Below, piece by piece: positions 11,234-24,200 of a stretch of 64,000 nucleotides of DNA. The translations under genes were made by a program, and so were the position numbers. Where the stretch lies: assembly GCA_019722365.1 (NCBI GenBank), contig JADFUC010001040.1, forward strand, positions 310,001 to 374,000, written 5' to 3'. The stretch is from Lithospermum erythrorhizon. Its lineage: Eukaryota; Streptophyta; Magnoliopsida; Boraginales; Boraginaceae. The notes below the pieces were generated by a model. That model made no database searches. It was not told the origin of the DNA and saw only the letters and a list, made by a program, of their open reading frames with translations. Every line of letters begins with the position of its first letter. Positions within the stretch are counted from its first letter, which is position 1.

Positions 11234-12535
11234 ATCACCCAATTAATCTATAATGTATGTTAGTAGTTAAACAAGAAACTCCAATTTAATTCACAATCTA
11301 GAATGATCATTTTACCTATTAGAGGAGTAAACATGAGTTCTTGAAGATTCTTGTATCATTTTAATTTATTATTAGCTTTAAGAATATGGACCTTAGAATT
11401 GACATGAATGTTTTTCTTACAACTCGTTTTTTATCTTCACTGGTATCGCTTGTATTTGTAGACTTTTGCCTTAAAATTCAATGTACACTCTAAAGGTTGC
11501 AAGAATAATGTAAACACGACTTTCATCAGTATCGCTTGTATTTATAGACTTTTGCCTTAAAACTCAATGTATGGTTGCAGGAACAATGTAAACATAACTT
11601 TGTACAAGATTTGATGGTATGTCTCATTTACAAGACTCAATTTGATCTACTTTCATTTTTACTCTGACTAATCTATTAACTTTATCATATAACAATCAGT
11701 TCCCGAAGCTTAAGCGATTAACTTTATTTTTGTCTAATTTTATCACTTCTATTATATTAAATTTTAGCTGAATTCAAGACGAAGAAGTAAAATTCTAGTA
11801 AGGTGTATAGTTCTTTCACCAGAAGATTGTGTCATTAACTTTGAAGAAACAAAATATATGTAATATGTTCACTTAAACACCCGTACTCAATGTGTAATGC
11901 ATTGTCTTGTTGTCCGTCAAACTAGTATATATATATACTATTCTTGTTATTGATGTTTAATACAAACATTACACATATAGGCTTATTCACTGTAGATAAG
12001 CTTTTGGCTTATGCACAATAACTCATGCTTTTTAGTAAGCTTGAGTCCACAAACTCGATCTAGTAAGATTACTCATCATATTAACATGAAAAAAAAGGTT
12101 TCTGATGTACTTCGATATGGAAATAATAGTTTAACGGAAGAGTATTTCAAATATTTGAAAAAAAGTTCAAATTGGTGTTAAATATTCTTATTCAAATAAA
12201 TTTTGTATTGTTTCAAATTTTTTACATAAATACTTGGTGAGTAGTATAAAATGGCATTAATCTTTTTCAAAGTATACAAAATTATAGAAATATATTATTC
12301 AGCTAGAAATAAGTTGACCAGCTGTTTGAATATAACTTCTTGGACTATAAGTGCAAATATGAAGATTGTAAGATAAACACAGGTATATATTACTACCATG
12401 AACATATATAGGGACCATGTTAAAATATATTGAAACAGTTGCATGATAAAAGATGATTAACAGTCTGATAAGATATCAACGACAAAGACTCTTGTTAGCT
12501 GTACAACTGAAATTCTGGCGGTGAAAAGTTTGAAC
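11234..12535. other. Intergenic, 3' side of the MIP18-like gene
   Basis: No gene is supported. The only clear structure is a tandem duplication of about 85 bp (11433-11520 and 11521-11603) carrying the shared phrase gtatcgcttgtattt. The last part, just below 12536, should contain the 3' UTR of the minus-strand MIP18-like gene. Confidence 0.5.
11433..11603. repeat. Tandem duplication, about 85-bp unit
   Basis: Two neighbouring copies share gtatcgcttgtattt, agacttttgccttaaaa and aatgtaaaca in the same order, with small differences. There is no coding potential. Confidence 0.8.
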
Positions 12536-15441
12536 TCAAAGCTCACTTGAGTAGATGCACTCATCTACAAGTTGGCGAAGATTCGGGTTCTCAAGGGCTG
12601 CTGCAATTCTTTCTTTATCATTGAGCTGCTTATTGACTTCAAATTAAAGAGGTAATGTTTACAGAAATGGTCAAATGACTACATTGATCGAAAGAAGCAT
12701 AGAGTGTTGGAAATGAGTTACCTGACCCTTCATTCGCGTGAGATCCTGCAGCTACTTTGATATCAACCTGCAAATTACACGAGATATATAAGACTATCTC
12801 CACAAACTGAAGCACTTAAAAAGTTACTAATCTTTAAGTACTTTATCGTAGTTTTTTAGGGAGCTTTGCCTCTTTTAGAAATTCCAATGTATGTTCTTAT
12901 TTGACCAATGTGTGACTAAATTGGAGGGAGAAAATGGTTTTCATCTTCCATTGCTAGGTGATATACAAGAGGAAGCATAATAGCGTTTAGCGGTTCATAG
13001 CGCAAAACTCCAAAAATCCGCTATTGTGCCACTATTTACCGCTATTACCACGACGCGCCGCTATACCGCAATCGCGCCACTATGAGCATAGCACATAAAA
13101 GCTATATTATGTTACAGGCAATGAAGGAGGGGAGGGGGTGGTTGTGCATAGAATGCAGTTTTCTGTCCGGTTCAACATATGAAGTACTGCAGAAGAGATT
13201 GCATCTCATCTTTGGTCAGTAGCTCATAAAACCAAACTTCTCAAAACAAATTCTAATTCTTCTAGAGAGTGAAATATTGTTTAACAAAGAGAAGAGAATA
13301 ATAAATGAATCTGCATGATCTTGTCATATTATCTAAATCTGAGTCTGACTAAGGAAGTCTTCAACCACCATGAAAATTAACCCTCAAACAAGTACCTCGA
13401 CTCATTAGTGTCGGACTATTAGTTGATACCTTGAAATGAGGCGGGAAATGATTCTTCAACTTTTCTCTCAGACATAGGCCGATAACTGTTGCCATGCTAC
13501 AGTGTTGGATAGTTGGTCTGAAAGTTATCCTAAAAGTCATCAAATAAATTAGCAACGCAATTGAATGTACAGACCCGATACACCAAATATTGTCTACATG
13601 AATAAGATAATTAAAACCGCAGATAGAAATCATCATCCACTAAGTTCGAGCTTAAAACAGTTGGAGTCACCCACATGAAAAAAACAAATTTCCCCGAAAC
13701 CATTTGGCAGGTACATAAAGGTCTTGCTTTCACATATCAAACCCAAATCCATCTTGATTTTGTTAATTTGTTGTATACCATAGGAATACAATACGTGGAT
13801 TAGGATTATCATATGCACTCATTCAAACAAATGAGTTTCCGTAGCATTTTCTACGCAGTCAATCATATTTGCAGTAATCTGAAATCTGAATTCATTGATA
13901 AGAATACACAAATTACCCCAAATTACAGAACTATCAACAACTGATACTCCATACTCTAACTAACTTGCTGATCGATACTACTAACCGAAAAGCACGGAAA
14001 TACTACAACAAATGATATTACTTCTGGGCAACAATTTAAGAAGATCGACACTTCATAAACTAATTGCACCATATAAATCATTACTGAATAAGATAATTTG
14101 ACTACTAAAGAAATTAAACATTTTTCTGCTTAATCCCTATTCCTAAGTTTATCATCAATAATCTAATGTGAAATTTAACATGAAAATGCTCTAATGACAT
14201 TTATAAGTTAATATAAATGCTAAAAGTTGATTGATTGAATTTTTGTTTCAATAGTAAATACACTTTTTATTGAAAACAAAATTCCCAGTTAAATTGAAAT
14301 TGACAGAGTACTACTTAATTTAACAAGGAAAAAAAAATACTCCCTCCAATCCCATGAATTGTCGAAACTTTGTTTTATAGTTGTAAATTTGAATTTTGTG
14401 ATTAAATATATTTGTTTTGTATTATATAATATTTTATAAAAATATGATAAAAAGTTTGAAATGTAGTTTCGTTGATATAGTTTCATCGAAGTATTATATA
14501 ATACAACGAAAATATATAGTCAAAGCTTGAGAAATAAAGAAAAGTAAAAAATGAACCATCTTTGGGATGGAGGTAGTACTAAATACCCATTTTCGCTACA
14601 ATGTTCGAAAAATTCAAGCAACTATATATAAATAAAAATTAAGTAATTAGTAAATAGTAAAAGATGACTTACAAAATTCGACCAAGCTTCTCATTCACAG
14701 TAACAGATTCCTCAGAAAGTACACTTAGTTGTTCCAAAGAGTATGGATGCTCTGGATCTTTTATATCTCTCACAAAATGTTTTCAACTCTTAGTCAAAGA
14801 TCACAATCATTCAACAAATTCAATTAAATCATACTACTGGACAAGTAATTTGTGACACATAAACATACTCAAATCAAGCTAGATAATACTATCTCTAATT
14901 CATTTTAATTATCATTTTCGTTTTTCCATATCAATCTTTCATCATCCATTATTATTTATAGCTATATTACAAAATTACAAGAAAATAAACTTATGAAAGT
15001 ATATCAAAATTTATACTCCCTCCCTTCCCTTTTATTTCTAGTCATTTGCATATAAATTAAGGAAATAAAAAGGTAGTTAAAAAATATATTGAAGATATAA
15101 AATGATAATTAATTATTGATTGATAATTTAATAAAAAAAAAGTATATAAAATTACAATTTTATGTACTAAAAAAATAAGTAACTTGAAATTAAAAAAAAA
15201 AATTGATCTAGAAAACAACTAAAAAACTAGAATAAGTAATAAGAAGTAACAGAAGTTGACAAGTTAATACAAAAAAACGAAAATATCAACTAAAATGATG
15301 GAATGGAATAATATAATATAAAAATAGGATATCATATATGTCGAGAGGATCGACGGCGTGGTGGTGATGGTCTTGAGTGCGGGCAACTCTTTCTTTCTTA
15401 GCGTGGACTACAGGGTTGGCATTGATCAATCCCAGAGTCAT
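12536..15441 (-). CDS. AEL (AE7-like): MIP18 family / AE7-like protein (cytosolic Fe-S assembly)
   Basis: Five exons on the minus strand, in order: 15441-15333, 14778-14673, 13529-13430, 12767-12722, 12636-12536. They join in frame to 153 aa, a normal length for the family. The protein starts MTLGLINANPVV; residues around 40-53 read RDIKDPEHPYSLEQ, and exon 3 gives HCSMATVIGLCLR, the family hallmark with the conserved Cys (about residue 82). The C-terminal part has VNKQLNDKERIAAALENPNL. The family (human CIAO2/FAM96, Arabidopsis AE7 and AE7-like) acts in the CIA targeting complex, which hands Fe-S clusters to cytosolic and nuclear apoproteins. The N-terminus resembles the AE7-like branch rather than AE7 itself. 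Intron 1 has AT-AC ends, intron 2 holds a Stowaway MITE, and introns 2-4 are GT-AG. The family call is very secure and the paralogue call is likely. Confidence 0.93.
14340..14576. mobile_element. Stowaway-type MITE in intron 2 of the MIP18-like gene
   Basis: Terminal inverted repeats ctccctccaatcccatga (left) and, on the other strand at the right end, ctacctccatcccaaaga are flanked by TA on both sides (14338-14339 and 14577-14578). The length of 237 bp, AT-rich core and TA target duplication are typical of plant Stowaway elements. There is no coding capacity. Confidence 0.8.
14779..15332 (-). other. AT-AC (U12-type) intron 1 of the MIP18-like gene
   Basis: No GT-AG pair joins exons 1 and 2 in frame. 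Splitting at TATG|ATATCCTA (15333/15332) and AAAAC|ATTTTG (14779/14778) restores the conserved IYDFVRDIKDPEHP exactly. ATATCCTA matches the minor-spliceosome donor ATATCCTT in 7 of 8 positions. A branch-point-like ATCTTTGAC (consensus TTCCTTRAY, 7 of 9) places the branch A about 15 nt before the AC end, as expected for U12 introns. The intron is 554 nt long. Confidence 0.85.
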
Positions 15442-16500
15442 CTTCTTGCTCTATATTTGACTTATGAATTGATTCCTTAGCTTTTTTCTTCAAATTTGGT
15501 TATTTATTTATTAAGGGGAGTGTAAAATTATCGTAATTTTTTTTGTAGTTATTAGTATTTTTTAACTGTATGGACGGGCGCAAATACAGTGGCAGCGGTC
15601 CATATATTATTTTTGTAATTTTGGTATATTCACGCAAATATAATCTTGTTAAAATCTACATGAAGTAAATAGTATATTCTACAAATATAAAGTAAAATGA
15701 TTATGTTGCAAGTAAAATGGTATTTTATGCCACAATCACCTACTTAAAGTATAGGATTTAAATTATGGGAAGCCAAAGCCATCACACATTTTCGTTTTGA
15801 ACCCACCAGCAATCGCATCTTTGTTTTGTCATATCTTTCGCCCACATGCTAGTAGTATTCCGAGCAAATAGTCGTTTGCTGCTAACATGTCGTTGACCCT
15901 ATTTACAGAATGTATTTAGATTTATTATGTATTACAGATTGGCTTGTCTTCCCAGGATTAGAGGGGCTGCGCAGATATGAAATGAGCCATAAGTGCAGAG
16001 AATGAATGAGAATCTGTCCCGGCAAGAAGAAATAGTTCGGGAGCATGAAAATTAGCGATGAATTTGGAGCCAAAACTAATATAAAGAGAAAGAGTTTATG
16101 ATTTGAGTACTTTCCTCTACTTTCTGGGTTTACTGGGTGCTGCTTTAAGACAGTGTGCTACTATGTTGTTCAATCTGTGTGCTGCTCAGCGAGTTATATC
16201 CTGAGACTATTTACACGTCACTATAAAAAAAAAATCGAACGGACAAAATTCGCAATGGCTATGTTAAAATAGTTCATGAGGTCATTTGAAATATTAAAAT
16301 AAGTCTAGAAAATCATCTAAGTTTATGTTTTGTATTTGTCTATATAATGACATTCTTTAATTATAATTAATAAATTCGTAACAATTATTTATCAATAAAA
16401 TTATTCATTTATATAGTTTATTAAGTTGTAATTTTCATGAAAACAGAAATCTTGAGAACTCTTTACGATTGAACATAAAACATTGTCAACTACAACTTCC
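15442..16500. other. Upstream region of the MIP18-like gene, no further gene supported
   Basis: This contains the promoter of the minus-strand MIP18-like gene; no clear TATA box was picked out. Around 15939 a plus-strand acceptor-like site (tattacag|attgg) is followed by about 10 codons (LPRIRGAAQI) and a stop. It could be a scrap of a last exon, but nothing upstream supports it. Confidence 0.4.
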
Positions 16501-19300
16501 AATTCATATTATAAGTGTAACTTGAGCGGGATTAAATTTTGTCACGAGTTAGAATGTCATCAGCCTTGACATCAGATCATGTGCAAGCTTGGGCAAAGAA
16601 TCACGGAAAAAATACAACGTATCTTCGTATGGTGATAAGGCAACCAGCAAATCTTTTATCTTGCAATTTCATCCCATTACATATCATAATATACAACACA
16701 TTTCGGAATATATCTTTGATCTGATATAAGTGCAACTTGGAAGTATTGAGGCATTGAGGATATCACAATACTTGAAATCTCGAGATAAATGATTTCTTCG
16801 TCTTATCTTACTTAATTCTTTCTTTTCAATGTCGATTTTCCGCCCAACGACAAGCAATATTTGGGGATTAGAACACGAGGTTTAATTTGGAAAATTTCGA
16901 TGAATACTAAATATAACGGGTTTGTCTTTCGACCGCACATATATAAATATGTAATATTGCATCATCGTTGTCGTTACTTTCATTATACTTATCATAATTG
17001 ATAAATCATTAATTAGAACTTATATGATCATAAGCCAATTTAACGTCTCGATTTGTTTACTACGATCCGCTTAAAAATAATTCATTTATATTAGCTCCCA
17101 TTATAATATCAATACATAATATAATATATACTATAAATCTACAAAACCAGAACTCCAAATATATATATATATATCACATAAGCTTGACAACTCTATTCCA
17201 TTTTATTAAATTTTACCACCCTAATAGAGGAAACCCGTGTCATTTCGTTACTGCACCAGCGAGGCAGAGGACCAATAAAAAATATAACTGCTCCCGCTCT
17301 TACACACCAAGTAGCCGAGCCCAGCATACAAACACTGCGGCCCCCTATTAGAGTCTACACCACCTGTCGAAATTAAATTTCATCATACACCTTGTGGCCT
17401 GCGGGGAGGGCAGCGGAATAGAGTTCACAGCGGTCAGCAGCCACGGATCATCCTTTAAATAATATGCCGCCCAGCATAACATCATTTATCATCATAATAT
17501 CACCTTTCTTTTCATATATTATAGCTAATCACGCCTTACGCATAACATTATAATTCTCGGCATCCCATATTCGCCTCAATATCCGCAACTGAAATCATTT
17601 TGATATTTTAATACCATTATTTAATGTTATCAACCAAATGACTTATTCTTTTCTATTTATTACATTCATAAATACATATGATCTCGTTAACATTCCTTTT
17701 ATAACATTAAGTCTTTATAACATCGATATCTCGTCTTAATTAGCGTAGTTTCTAAATCCTGACCCGTTAATTCAATCGACTATACACATATATCATTATT
17801 TCATACTAATATCATCAAGATTACATTTTTACTAATTCTCATCTTAATAATTACTTCCCATATATCCTCCTCATTAATTATCACATCACCTACTTGTAAT
17901 CCTTTTAATAATTATCTACTTACAACCCAAAATATGAAATTTACATATTCATAATGTATGAAAGATTATAGAATTGTGATATAAATACTCACCTCTAATC
18001 AAGCCAAGTATCAACAATTTTCTTGCGAAACAATACCCGATATCACGTCTAAAGAACATAATATGCTTGATTACTTTTACTTCTTTAATTCTCAAATAAA
18101 TACCTAATAAAATCCAAAATCGATATAATTATCATAGCTCAAAATATAATTTAGGAGCCAACCATTCTGCCCAAAATATTTTACAATACAAATCCATTTT
18201 CTCCGTTTAAATACATTTCTACTCATTTTAACATCCAGAAAATCCAAAATAAATAGTTAAACCATTTGAAATTATGGAATTTGGTATGTAGCTCACATAC
18301 CACTTCAAAGAGATTCTTGCGTAACATCCTCAATTTTATTTTTCAAACTTCTATTCATCTCCTTTTGATTCAAAGACTTCTTGATTTAGTAATTAAATCG
18401 CTTAAAAATAGTAAACAAATTGAATCACTCCAAAAATTAGGCAGTACTCATGGTACAATTAGAAATGTCCATATGCAATATTTTTATTTTTTCAAAATTT
18501 ATACACTTTCTAGCCATTTAACTTCTAAAAATTAAAATAATTACTAAAATTCTTCAAACATTAAAACATTTTTTCTTGGGTCAACTTCAAATGTTATAAA
18601 TGGCTCACAAATTAAAAATTATTAAATTTGCAATAAGTTTACTATTTATTTCATATTTTCTTGAAAAGTATTAGAAGCCCAAAATAGTCAACAAACACAA
18701 ATCTTCATCCCTTTCTTCAAAAGATTAATATTGAAGTGTTTAAACATCACCCAAAATACTTAAGATTAAACATTCAATCTAAAATCAACAAAAGTCAACG
18801 TTTGATATCTTTAAAAATAGTTAGAATCGAAATGATTAACTACGTAAGCCCCATTTTAGAATGATTGAGATGAAACGAAACATTTTCAACTTCAAAATGG
18901 AGAATTTTTTTTTTTGGGGAAAGGGGGAGGAGGGACCGGCCGTTGTGATGATGAAAGAAGGAATTTTTTTGTTTTATAAATGTGTTATAGCTTGAAGAAA
19001 AAAGAATTAAAAGCGGGCGAGGTGGCCCAGAAGCAAGCTCTGAGGTAGCGTAGCGGGTGGGAGGTGTCGAGGCATGGCCAACGTCGTTTCATTTCTTCTC
19101 GGAGGGAAAAGATGAGTAAATGCTTATGCAGCACTTGTCGAGTTCGGAGTTTATTTTAAGTAGGTAATACTCGATTATTCTTCCAATCATAAAGTTGGGT
19201 TATTCGATAAGTCTTTTCGTTTTTCGTCTTTCAGCTTTGATGGCAAATTAGTGCTTATTTTTTAGTTCAAAAAATATATATTTTCTAAAAAACTATGAAA
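16500..19300 (-). mobile_element. Probable degenerate LTR-retrotransposon (Gypsy-like) remnant
   Basis: Mixed composition with abrupt GC-rich patches (about 17220-17450 and 18930-19090) in AT-rich DNA. On the minus strand the end near 19.0 kb holds ttcatcatcacaacggccgg and CT-rich sequence, similar in style to the LTR/leader near 53.0 kb (tctgtgacggccgaaattcg). No polymerase domain can be read. It separates the MIP18-like and DUF620 genes. The assignment is inferred from texture, not from a defined LTR pair. Confidence 0.35.
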
Positions 19301-19395
19301 TATACTCTATTACCTAGCTAACATTGCATCTTCATACCAAACTAAAACTCAAAACAACTCTGTATTATTTTCGTTCTTTCTTGAATGAGTCAAAT

Positions 19396-21539
19396 TTACT
19401 TGTTGAAATCTGTAGGTGGCATGAAAAATTCTTGTTTCAATCCCTTTATATTGAAATGCACTTCCTCAATGTTCCAATTTTCTTGAAGTTCCCTCTTGTG
19501 GTTTGCTGATTGTTCCCCATATCTAAATACTGTCACAGTTGTTCTACCACCATGTGCTACATTGACACCATCAATATACTTATAATCATCGATGACTGAT
19601 TCTGTGCTTGTTTCCCAAAATACACCATCACCATCATCCCTACTTGTCTTCACCGAAAGCAACCTAGAATCCTCAAACTTAACTAAGAGGCCTGATCTTT
19701 GGCTAAAGTATCCCCATATAGTGTGATGTATAATTTCATATTTTTGACAACTCTGTTCTTCAAGAATAGACTGGCTAGTGTCCAGTTTGAGTATGAAGCA
19801 ATCTTCGTCTTTTATAATCTTCTCCCCTATGCACACTGCATCAACGAATAGGTTCGCGATCGCACGAGGGTCAAGACCCTGTCACAAAAATTATCAACAT
19901 TTATAACACAATATGTAATGTGATCTCTTTGATAAGAAAATGAAATAAAATTAAATGTTCATTTGGTAGCATCGAATTGCATTGTTGTTTTAACCAAACA
20001 CTACAAATACAATTTTGATCATAACAATTTGAGATAATTGTCGATTTGGTTCTAGATGATGGGGCCAGGTTACAGTTTCGTTCCAGATAGCCACTTATGG
20101 AACATTTGTCACTTTCGGGACCATACTATACAATATTTGTTCCACTTAAAGGAATCAATCTGCAACAGTTTTAACTGTCTGGAACTAAGCTGTAACTTGA
20201 TCCCGCTATTTAGGACCAAATCAATAATTAACTCCTCACAATTTTAACAATGAAAGCTACAACTTTGATCCTAGTAATTTTATCTAAAGACCCATTTGTT
20301 TTGAGTTAAAATTTGAGCCAGTTTTACCTGGAAGAAGCGCCTCAAGGGCCTTGGAGAACCATGTGCTACAGGTATTTGTTGATTGGAAGATTGCCTCCAA
20401 GAGAGCCTCCCATTACTACCTGAGATAACCTTACAACCTGAGACTAGAAGTTCCATACACCAAGAATCAGGATTCCTTTGCCAGATTACAAAGCCACCTG
20501 AATCAGTGTTTCTGAACCTCACAGTTTTATCACCTTGGTGAAATTCTGATGCACTAAACTTAATTTGTCCAATAGCACATATACTATTCACTGCTGACAA
20601 GGCTGGTGGTCCTCCTGTTGCCGCAACATATTGTTGCAATATATATTTCGCCGTTGAAGCTTCCTACAAAAATACCATATTGATACACCAATCAATTCAC
20701 TACATTAAAATGTTCAATTTGGTTATATGTCTAGTACGATCGAAAAACTACACCTATATACATATATTTTAAATTTAAAATTAAAATTAAAAAGTTTGAC
20801 TATACAAATTTAAATCGTGTCAACTTTTCAAATTGGAGAGTATGAGTATAATATATGTCACAAGATCCTGATTGCTTATTTTGGAAATGCCATAACTGTG
20901 AGTAAAAAATAATACTCCGTAATAATTATTTTTAAATCATCATTTTCATTCCAAAAACACAACATTGCCGATCTCTTGTATTAGTTTCAAACTAATCTGA
21001 CAAGATTTTAGTTCCGTTTGTCAATAAACTTGTTTAATTTTTTTGTAAATCATTATGCATGAGACAAAAATTATTTGATAAGTCAATTTTGTTTTAGTAT
21101 ATTTACAAAACAGGCCCAAATCCACACTGAATGAGTAAAAAACCAAAACACACTTTTGTTATTTGATCTTTTATTTCCTTTTCTAAAACATCATTTTTTC
21201 TTGAAACATATTTCTACATTTTCCTTTCCTATCTAAGAACGAATGACTTACAATGGAAGAGTGCCTGACGGGACGAGAAATGGTATGATCAACTTGAACT
21301 TGAAGAGGTAAAACAGGAGAACCCAAAATGTAAAGAAGAAAGCTAAGTTCATTATATCGACCAGAAATTACTGGAGATGCCCATTTATCAGGAGTTTGAG
21401 CTTTCATCCATGTTGCCATATTTTGCCAACGAAGGGGTGCATTATTCCCCATACTTGCAAATAATTCCTCCGGAATTGGCACTTCCAATATAGTTTCCAT
21501 CCCATCTTCTCGATCGAAATTCGGACAAACTTTCCTCAT
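19396..21539 (-). CDS. DUF620 family protein
   Basis: Three minus-strand exons: 21539-21252, 20663-20328 and 19878-19396, all joined in phase 0 with GT-AG introns, giving 368 aa, the usual size for short plant DUF620 proteins. It begins MRKVCPNFDREDG, the conserved start of this subgroup, and continues with PIPEELF, LRWQNMATWMKAQT, TAKYILQQYVAATGG, GGFVIWQRNPDSWCMELLVS, then EIIHHTIWGYFSQRSGLLVK and TTVTVFRYGEQSANHKRE near the C-terminus. The biochemical role of the family is not established; it is plant-specific and I see no catalytic motif. The frame stays open 24 codons further upstream to an ATG at 21611, but homologues as I know them start at MRK. Intron 2 holds a MITE (20031-20234). No frame breaks are seen. 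Confidence 0.92.
20031..20234. mobile_element. MITE in intron 2 of the DUF620 gene (family shared with 33016-33300)
   Basis: The 22-bp ends are gagataattgtcgatttgg at the left and, on the other strand at the right, gagttaattattgatttgg, so it is an inverted-repeat element of about 204 bp. The same ends and several internal phrases (caatatttgt, tgcaacag, gaactaa) occur at 33016-33300 in an intron of the P450 gene. There is no coding capacity. Confidence 0.65.
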
Positions 21540-21611
21540 TGGATTATTAGTTTTACTTTGATCAAGATTATTATTGTTTGGGAAAATGAAAGGAAAGACA
21601 TACATGCACAA

Positions 21612-24200
21612 TGATAAAAGAACTAAAAGGTAGTTGGTTTCGGAAACACAAAGACTACTTCAAAGCCATATTTATCTCCAGGATTATGGATCTCAAACAT
21701 GGTTTTACGATAGGTGGCATTATTGTTATGGTTAATATTAGAGGTGATGAGTGGAAATTGTCATTTAGGTTCCATTTTTTATATTATTAGGCTCCCCTTC
21801 GTTGTAGCAATCGTGTGGGCACGATTCAAAATTTTAGTTTGTTTTTCTGTTTGAGTTTTTCTAGCTAATTACATTCTTCTTTAAATATGAGGTTGTGGTT
21901 GATTTGGTTCCATTGAAAGAAGTTATACTTTAGTCTCAAATAATTATATTGTTACAGATTAATTTGAAAGTAACACAAGTGTTATGGTATGATTCTGGAA
22001 AGATACAAATATTACACATTAATCCCTATTCTTTTGGAAATCATATATATTACAATATTTTTCACTTTCAATTGGTAATAGCATGCTGGCCCCAATCTCC
22101 AATCAAACCACAAACCCAAATCAGTCCAGCCCATATACACACAGACCCCTCTCCTAGCCTACCGGCCCCCAACAGTCCAGCTATCATGTAGTCTAAAACA
22201 AACAACCCACCCTCCCCAAACCTTCTGCGCAGCCCCCTTATTCACCTCCTTGTAAAATTAGCTAAAAGCTCATTCGACGTAGCTCGAGCTGAACTCGAAT
22301 TTTATTTTTAGGTAGTCAAATTTCGATTCTGCTCGAACCACATAAATTTATAATTTTTTCACATATTTTATCATATTCAATTGAACCTCAAACCTTCAAA
22401 CTTTTCGAACCGAATCGAATCTCGATTTTCTGATTCATTTGAACCTCGATCCAAACCGAAATATCATCCCTACCTAAAAATCTCATTAATCAACTCCAAG
22501 TTCATAATTAGTTTTAGATACTACATTAGTGTATGTTTTTTTCTCGAACGAAAGATTTCAACTCCAGTAAAGTCGCTAACCACGCTTTTAGTAGGCGAAA
22601 TAAACAACCTGGTCTAAAGTATTGACTAGATAGGTAAGATAGATTGTTTCGAAAATAAATCTGATTATGCATATAAGATTCTCAGGCGTAATAAAATCAT
22701 GACACGCAATATCAACTTATGGACTTATTGTGATGATCATTAGTACTAAGACTGGAAGTGTATAATGGAACTTTTGGAAGAGTAACTAGTGGTGGGTAAG
22801 GTGGTTATAGTGGAGAAGATATTTTTTAAAATATTATATATGTAAAGTTATTGTTCAATCAAGAAATTAAATAAATGATACGGGGAAAAGGTGGATTAAT
22901 GATGAGGGTCAATGGACCTTTTCTTTTCCTAGCTAGGTAGGTCTTACTTCTTTTGACCCTCCTAAGAAAATATTGTGGCCTGCTACATCCACAATTCCAC
23001 CCACTTCTCATTTAGGGAGAAAAGAAATATAGAGATTTTGTGATATGTTATTTTATTTTATTGAAGCCATATAACTTTTGGCCACTATTTTTCCACTCGT
23101 GTAGATGGAATAAACAAATCCAAGTGTTAAGTCAGTTAATCATTTCCTTGCTTGTATGATAATCTCTTTTATATGAGCGTGGGCTGTGAATTCACTAAAA
23201 AAAATTGGAATTATAGTGCATGACGGCAATGTTTTGGTAATGGACTAATACTGTTATGAAAACTATATTATTTACTTTAATCTAACTGGGAATGCTTAGT
23301 GAATATAGAACATATTTAAGCGTTTTGAATTACTAATTTCATCTCTAAATCTTTGGATTTGATGTATCTACCATTTGAGCATTTAAGTTGAGAAGTGTCT
23401 TTCAGTTCAATGTTGTTCAAGTTAAAAGGATTTGGCCAGTTAACAAGCCGAATGAAATCGAATTTAGACCAATAATCTAGTAGGATTGGTAAATTAAACA
23501 AAATTAATAAGAATCGAATCGATCAAATTTCGATATCAACTTAATGAACCGGGTAATCGAGCGACGAATCGTCATCTCGATAACATCTCTAAGTCTATAT
23601 ATTTATTAGTTAGGATTTGTTTGGTTTTAATTACCACAAGGGATAAAATTACGGAATTAGAAGAGCGCTTTGCAAACGAATCAAAATGAATTTCAACTTG
23701 AATAAGGAATCATAACCAGTTCAAATTACAAATAGAATGAATTTTGATCCCGATTTAACGATCCACTTAACCAAGCAATTAACGTATCACTAGGTTCCAT
23801 AACAGCTCTAAAGAGGACCAAGAGATATAATCAAGAGCATAGTCAAACCATAGAGAATTGACATTGGAGTATGGATGCAAAACGGAGCTAAGGTAAAAGT
23901 TCAGTTTCGATATTATCTTTCAAGTTCTCTTGAATAATTTTGTTGAAGTGTCTAATATAAATATTCCATCAAAACATTTTTTTGACAAAAAATAATAATC
24001 AAGAATTACAAAGTTTTGTGGTCAAAATAAAATGTTTTTAATAAGTTTGAAATCAAAATTTTAATTTCATAGAAGGAATTCAAAATAAAATAATATATGT
24101 AAAATCAAGTTGCCATAAATTTGTAATTTATCAGCGATTTTAAACGTTTTAAAAAGATTTTTAAATACGATGTTTTAAAATACTGAGCTTCAAGAATATC
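21612..24200. other. Intergenic upstream of the DUF620 gene
   Basis: No gene is supported. The first 150 bp should contain the promoter and leader of the minus-strand DUF620 gene; a TATA-like ATAAATATG lies on the minus strand near 21665-21673. Further out, patches rich in cgaaccgaatcgaatctcga (about 22260-22480) and similar patches near 23520 and 24740-24890 (aaccgaaccga) resemble terminal or subterminal parts of plant DNA transposons. No complete pair of ends was found. Confidence 0.4.

Noticed and set aside
15016..15300. Second Stowaway-like start (tactccctcccttccctttt) in MIP18-like intron 1
   Set aside because: A convincing matching right end was not found, so I left it out as a feature.
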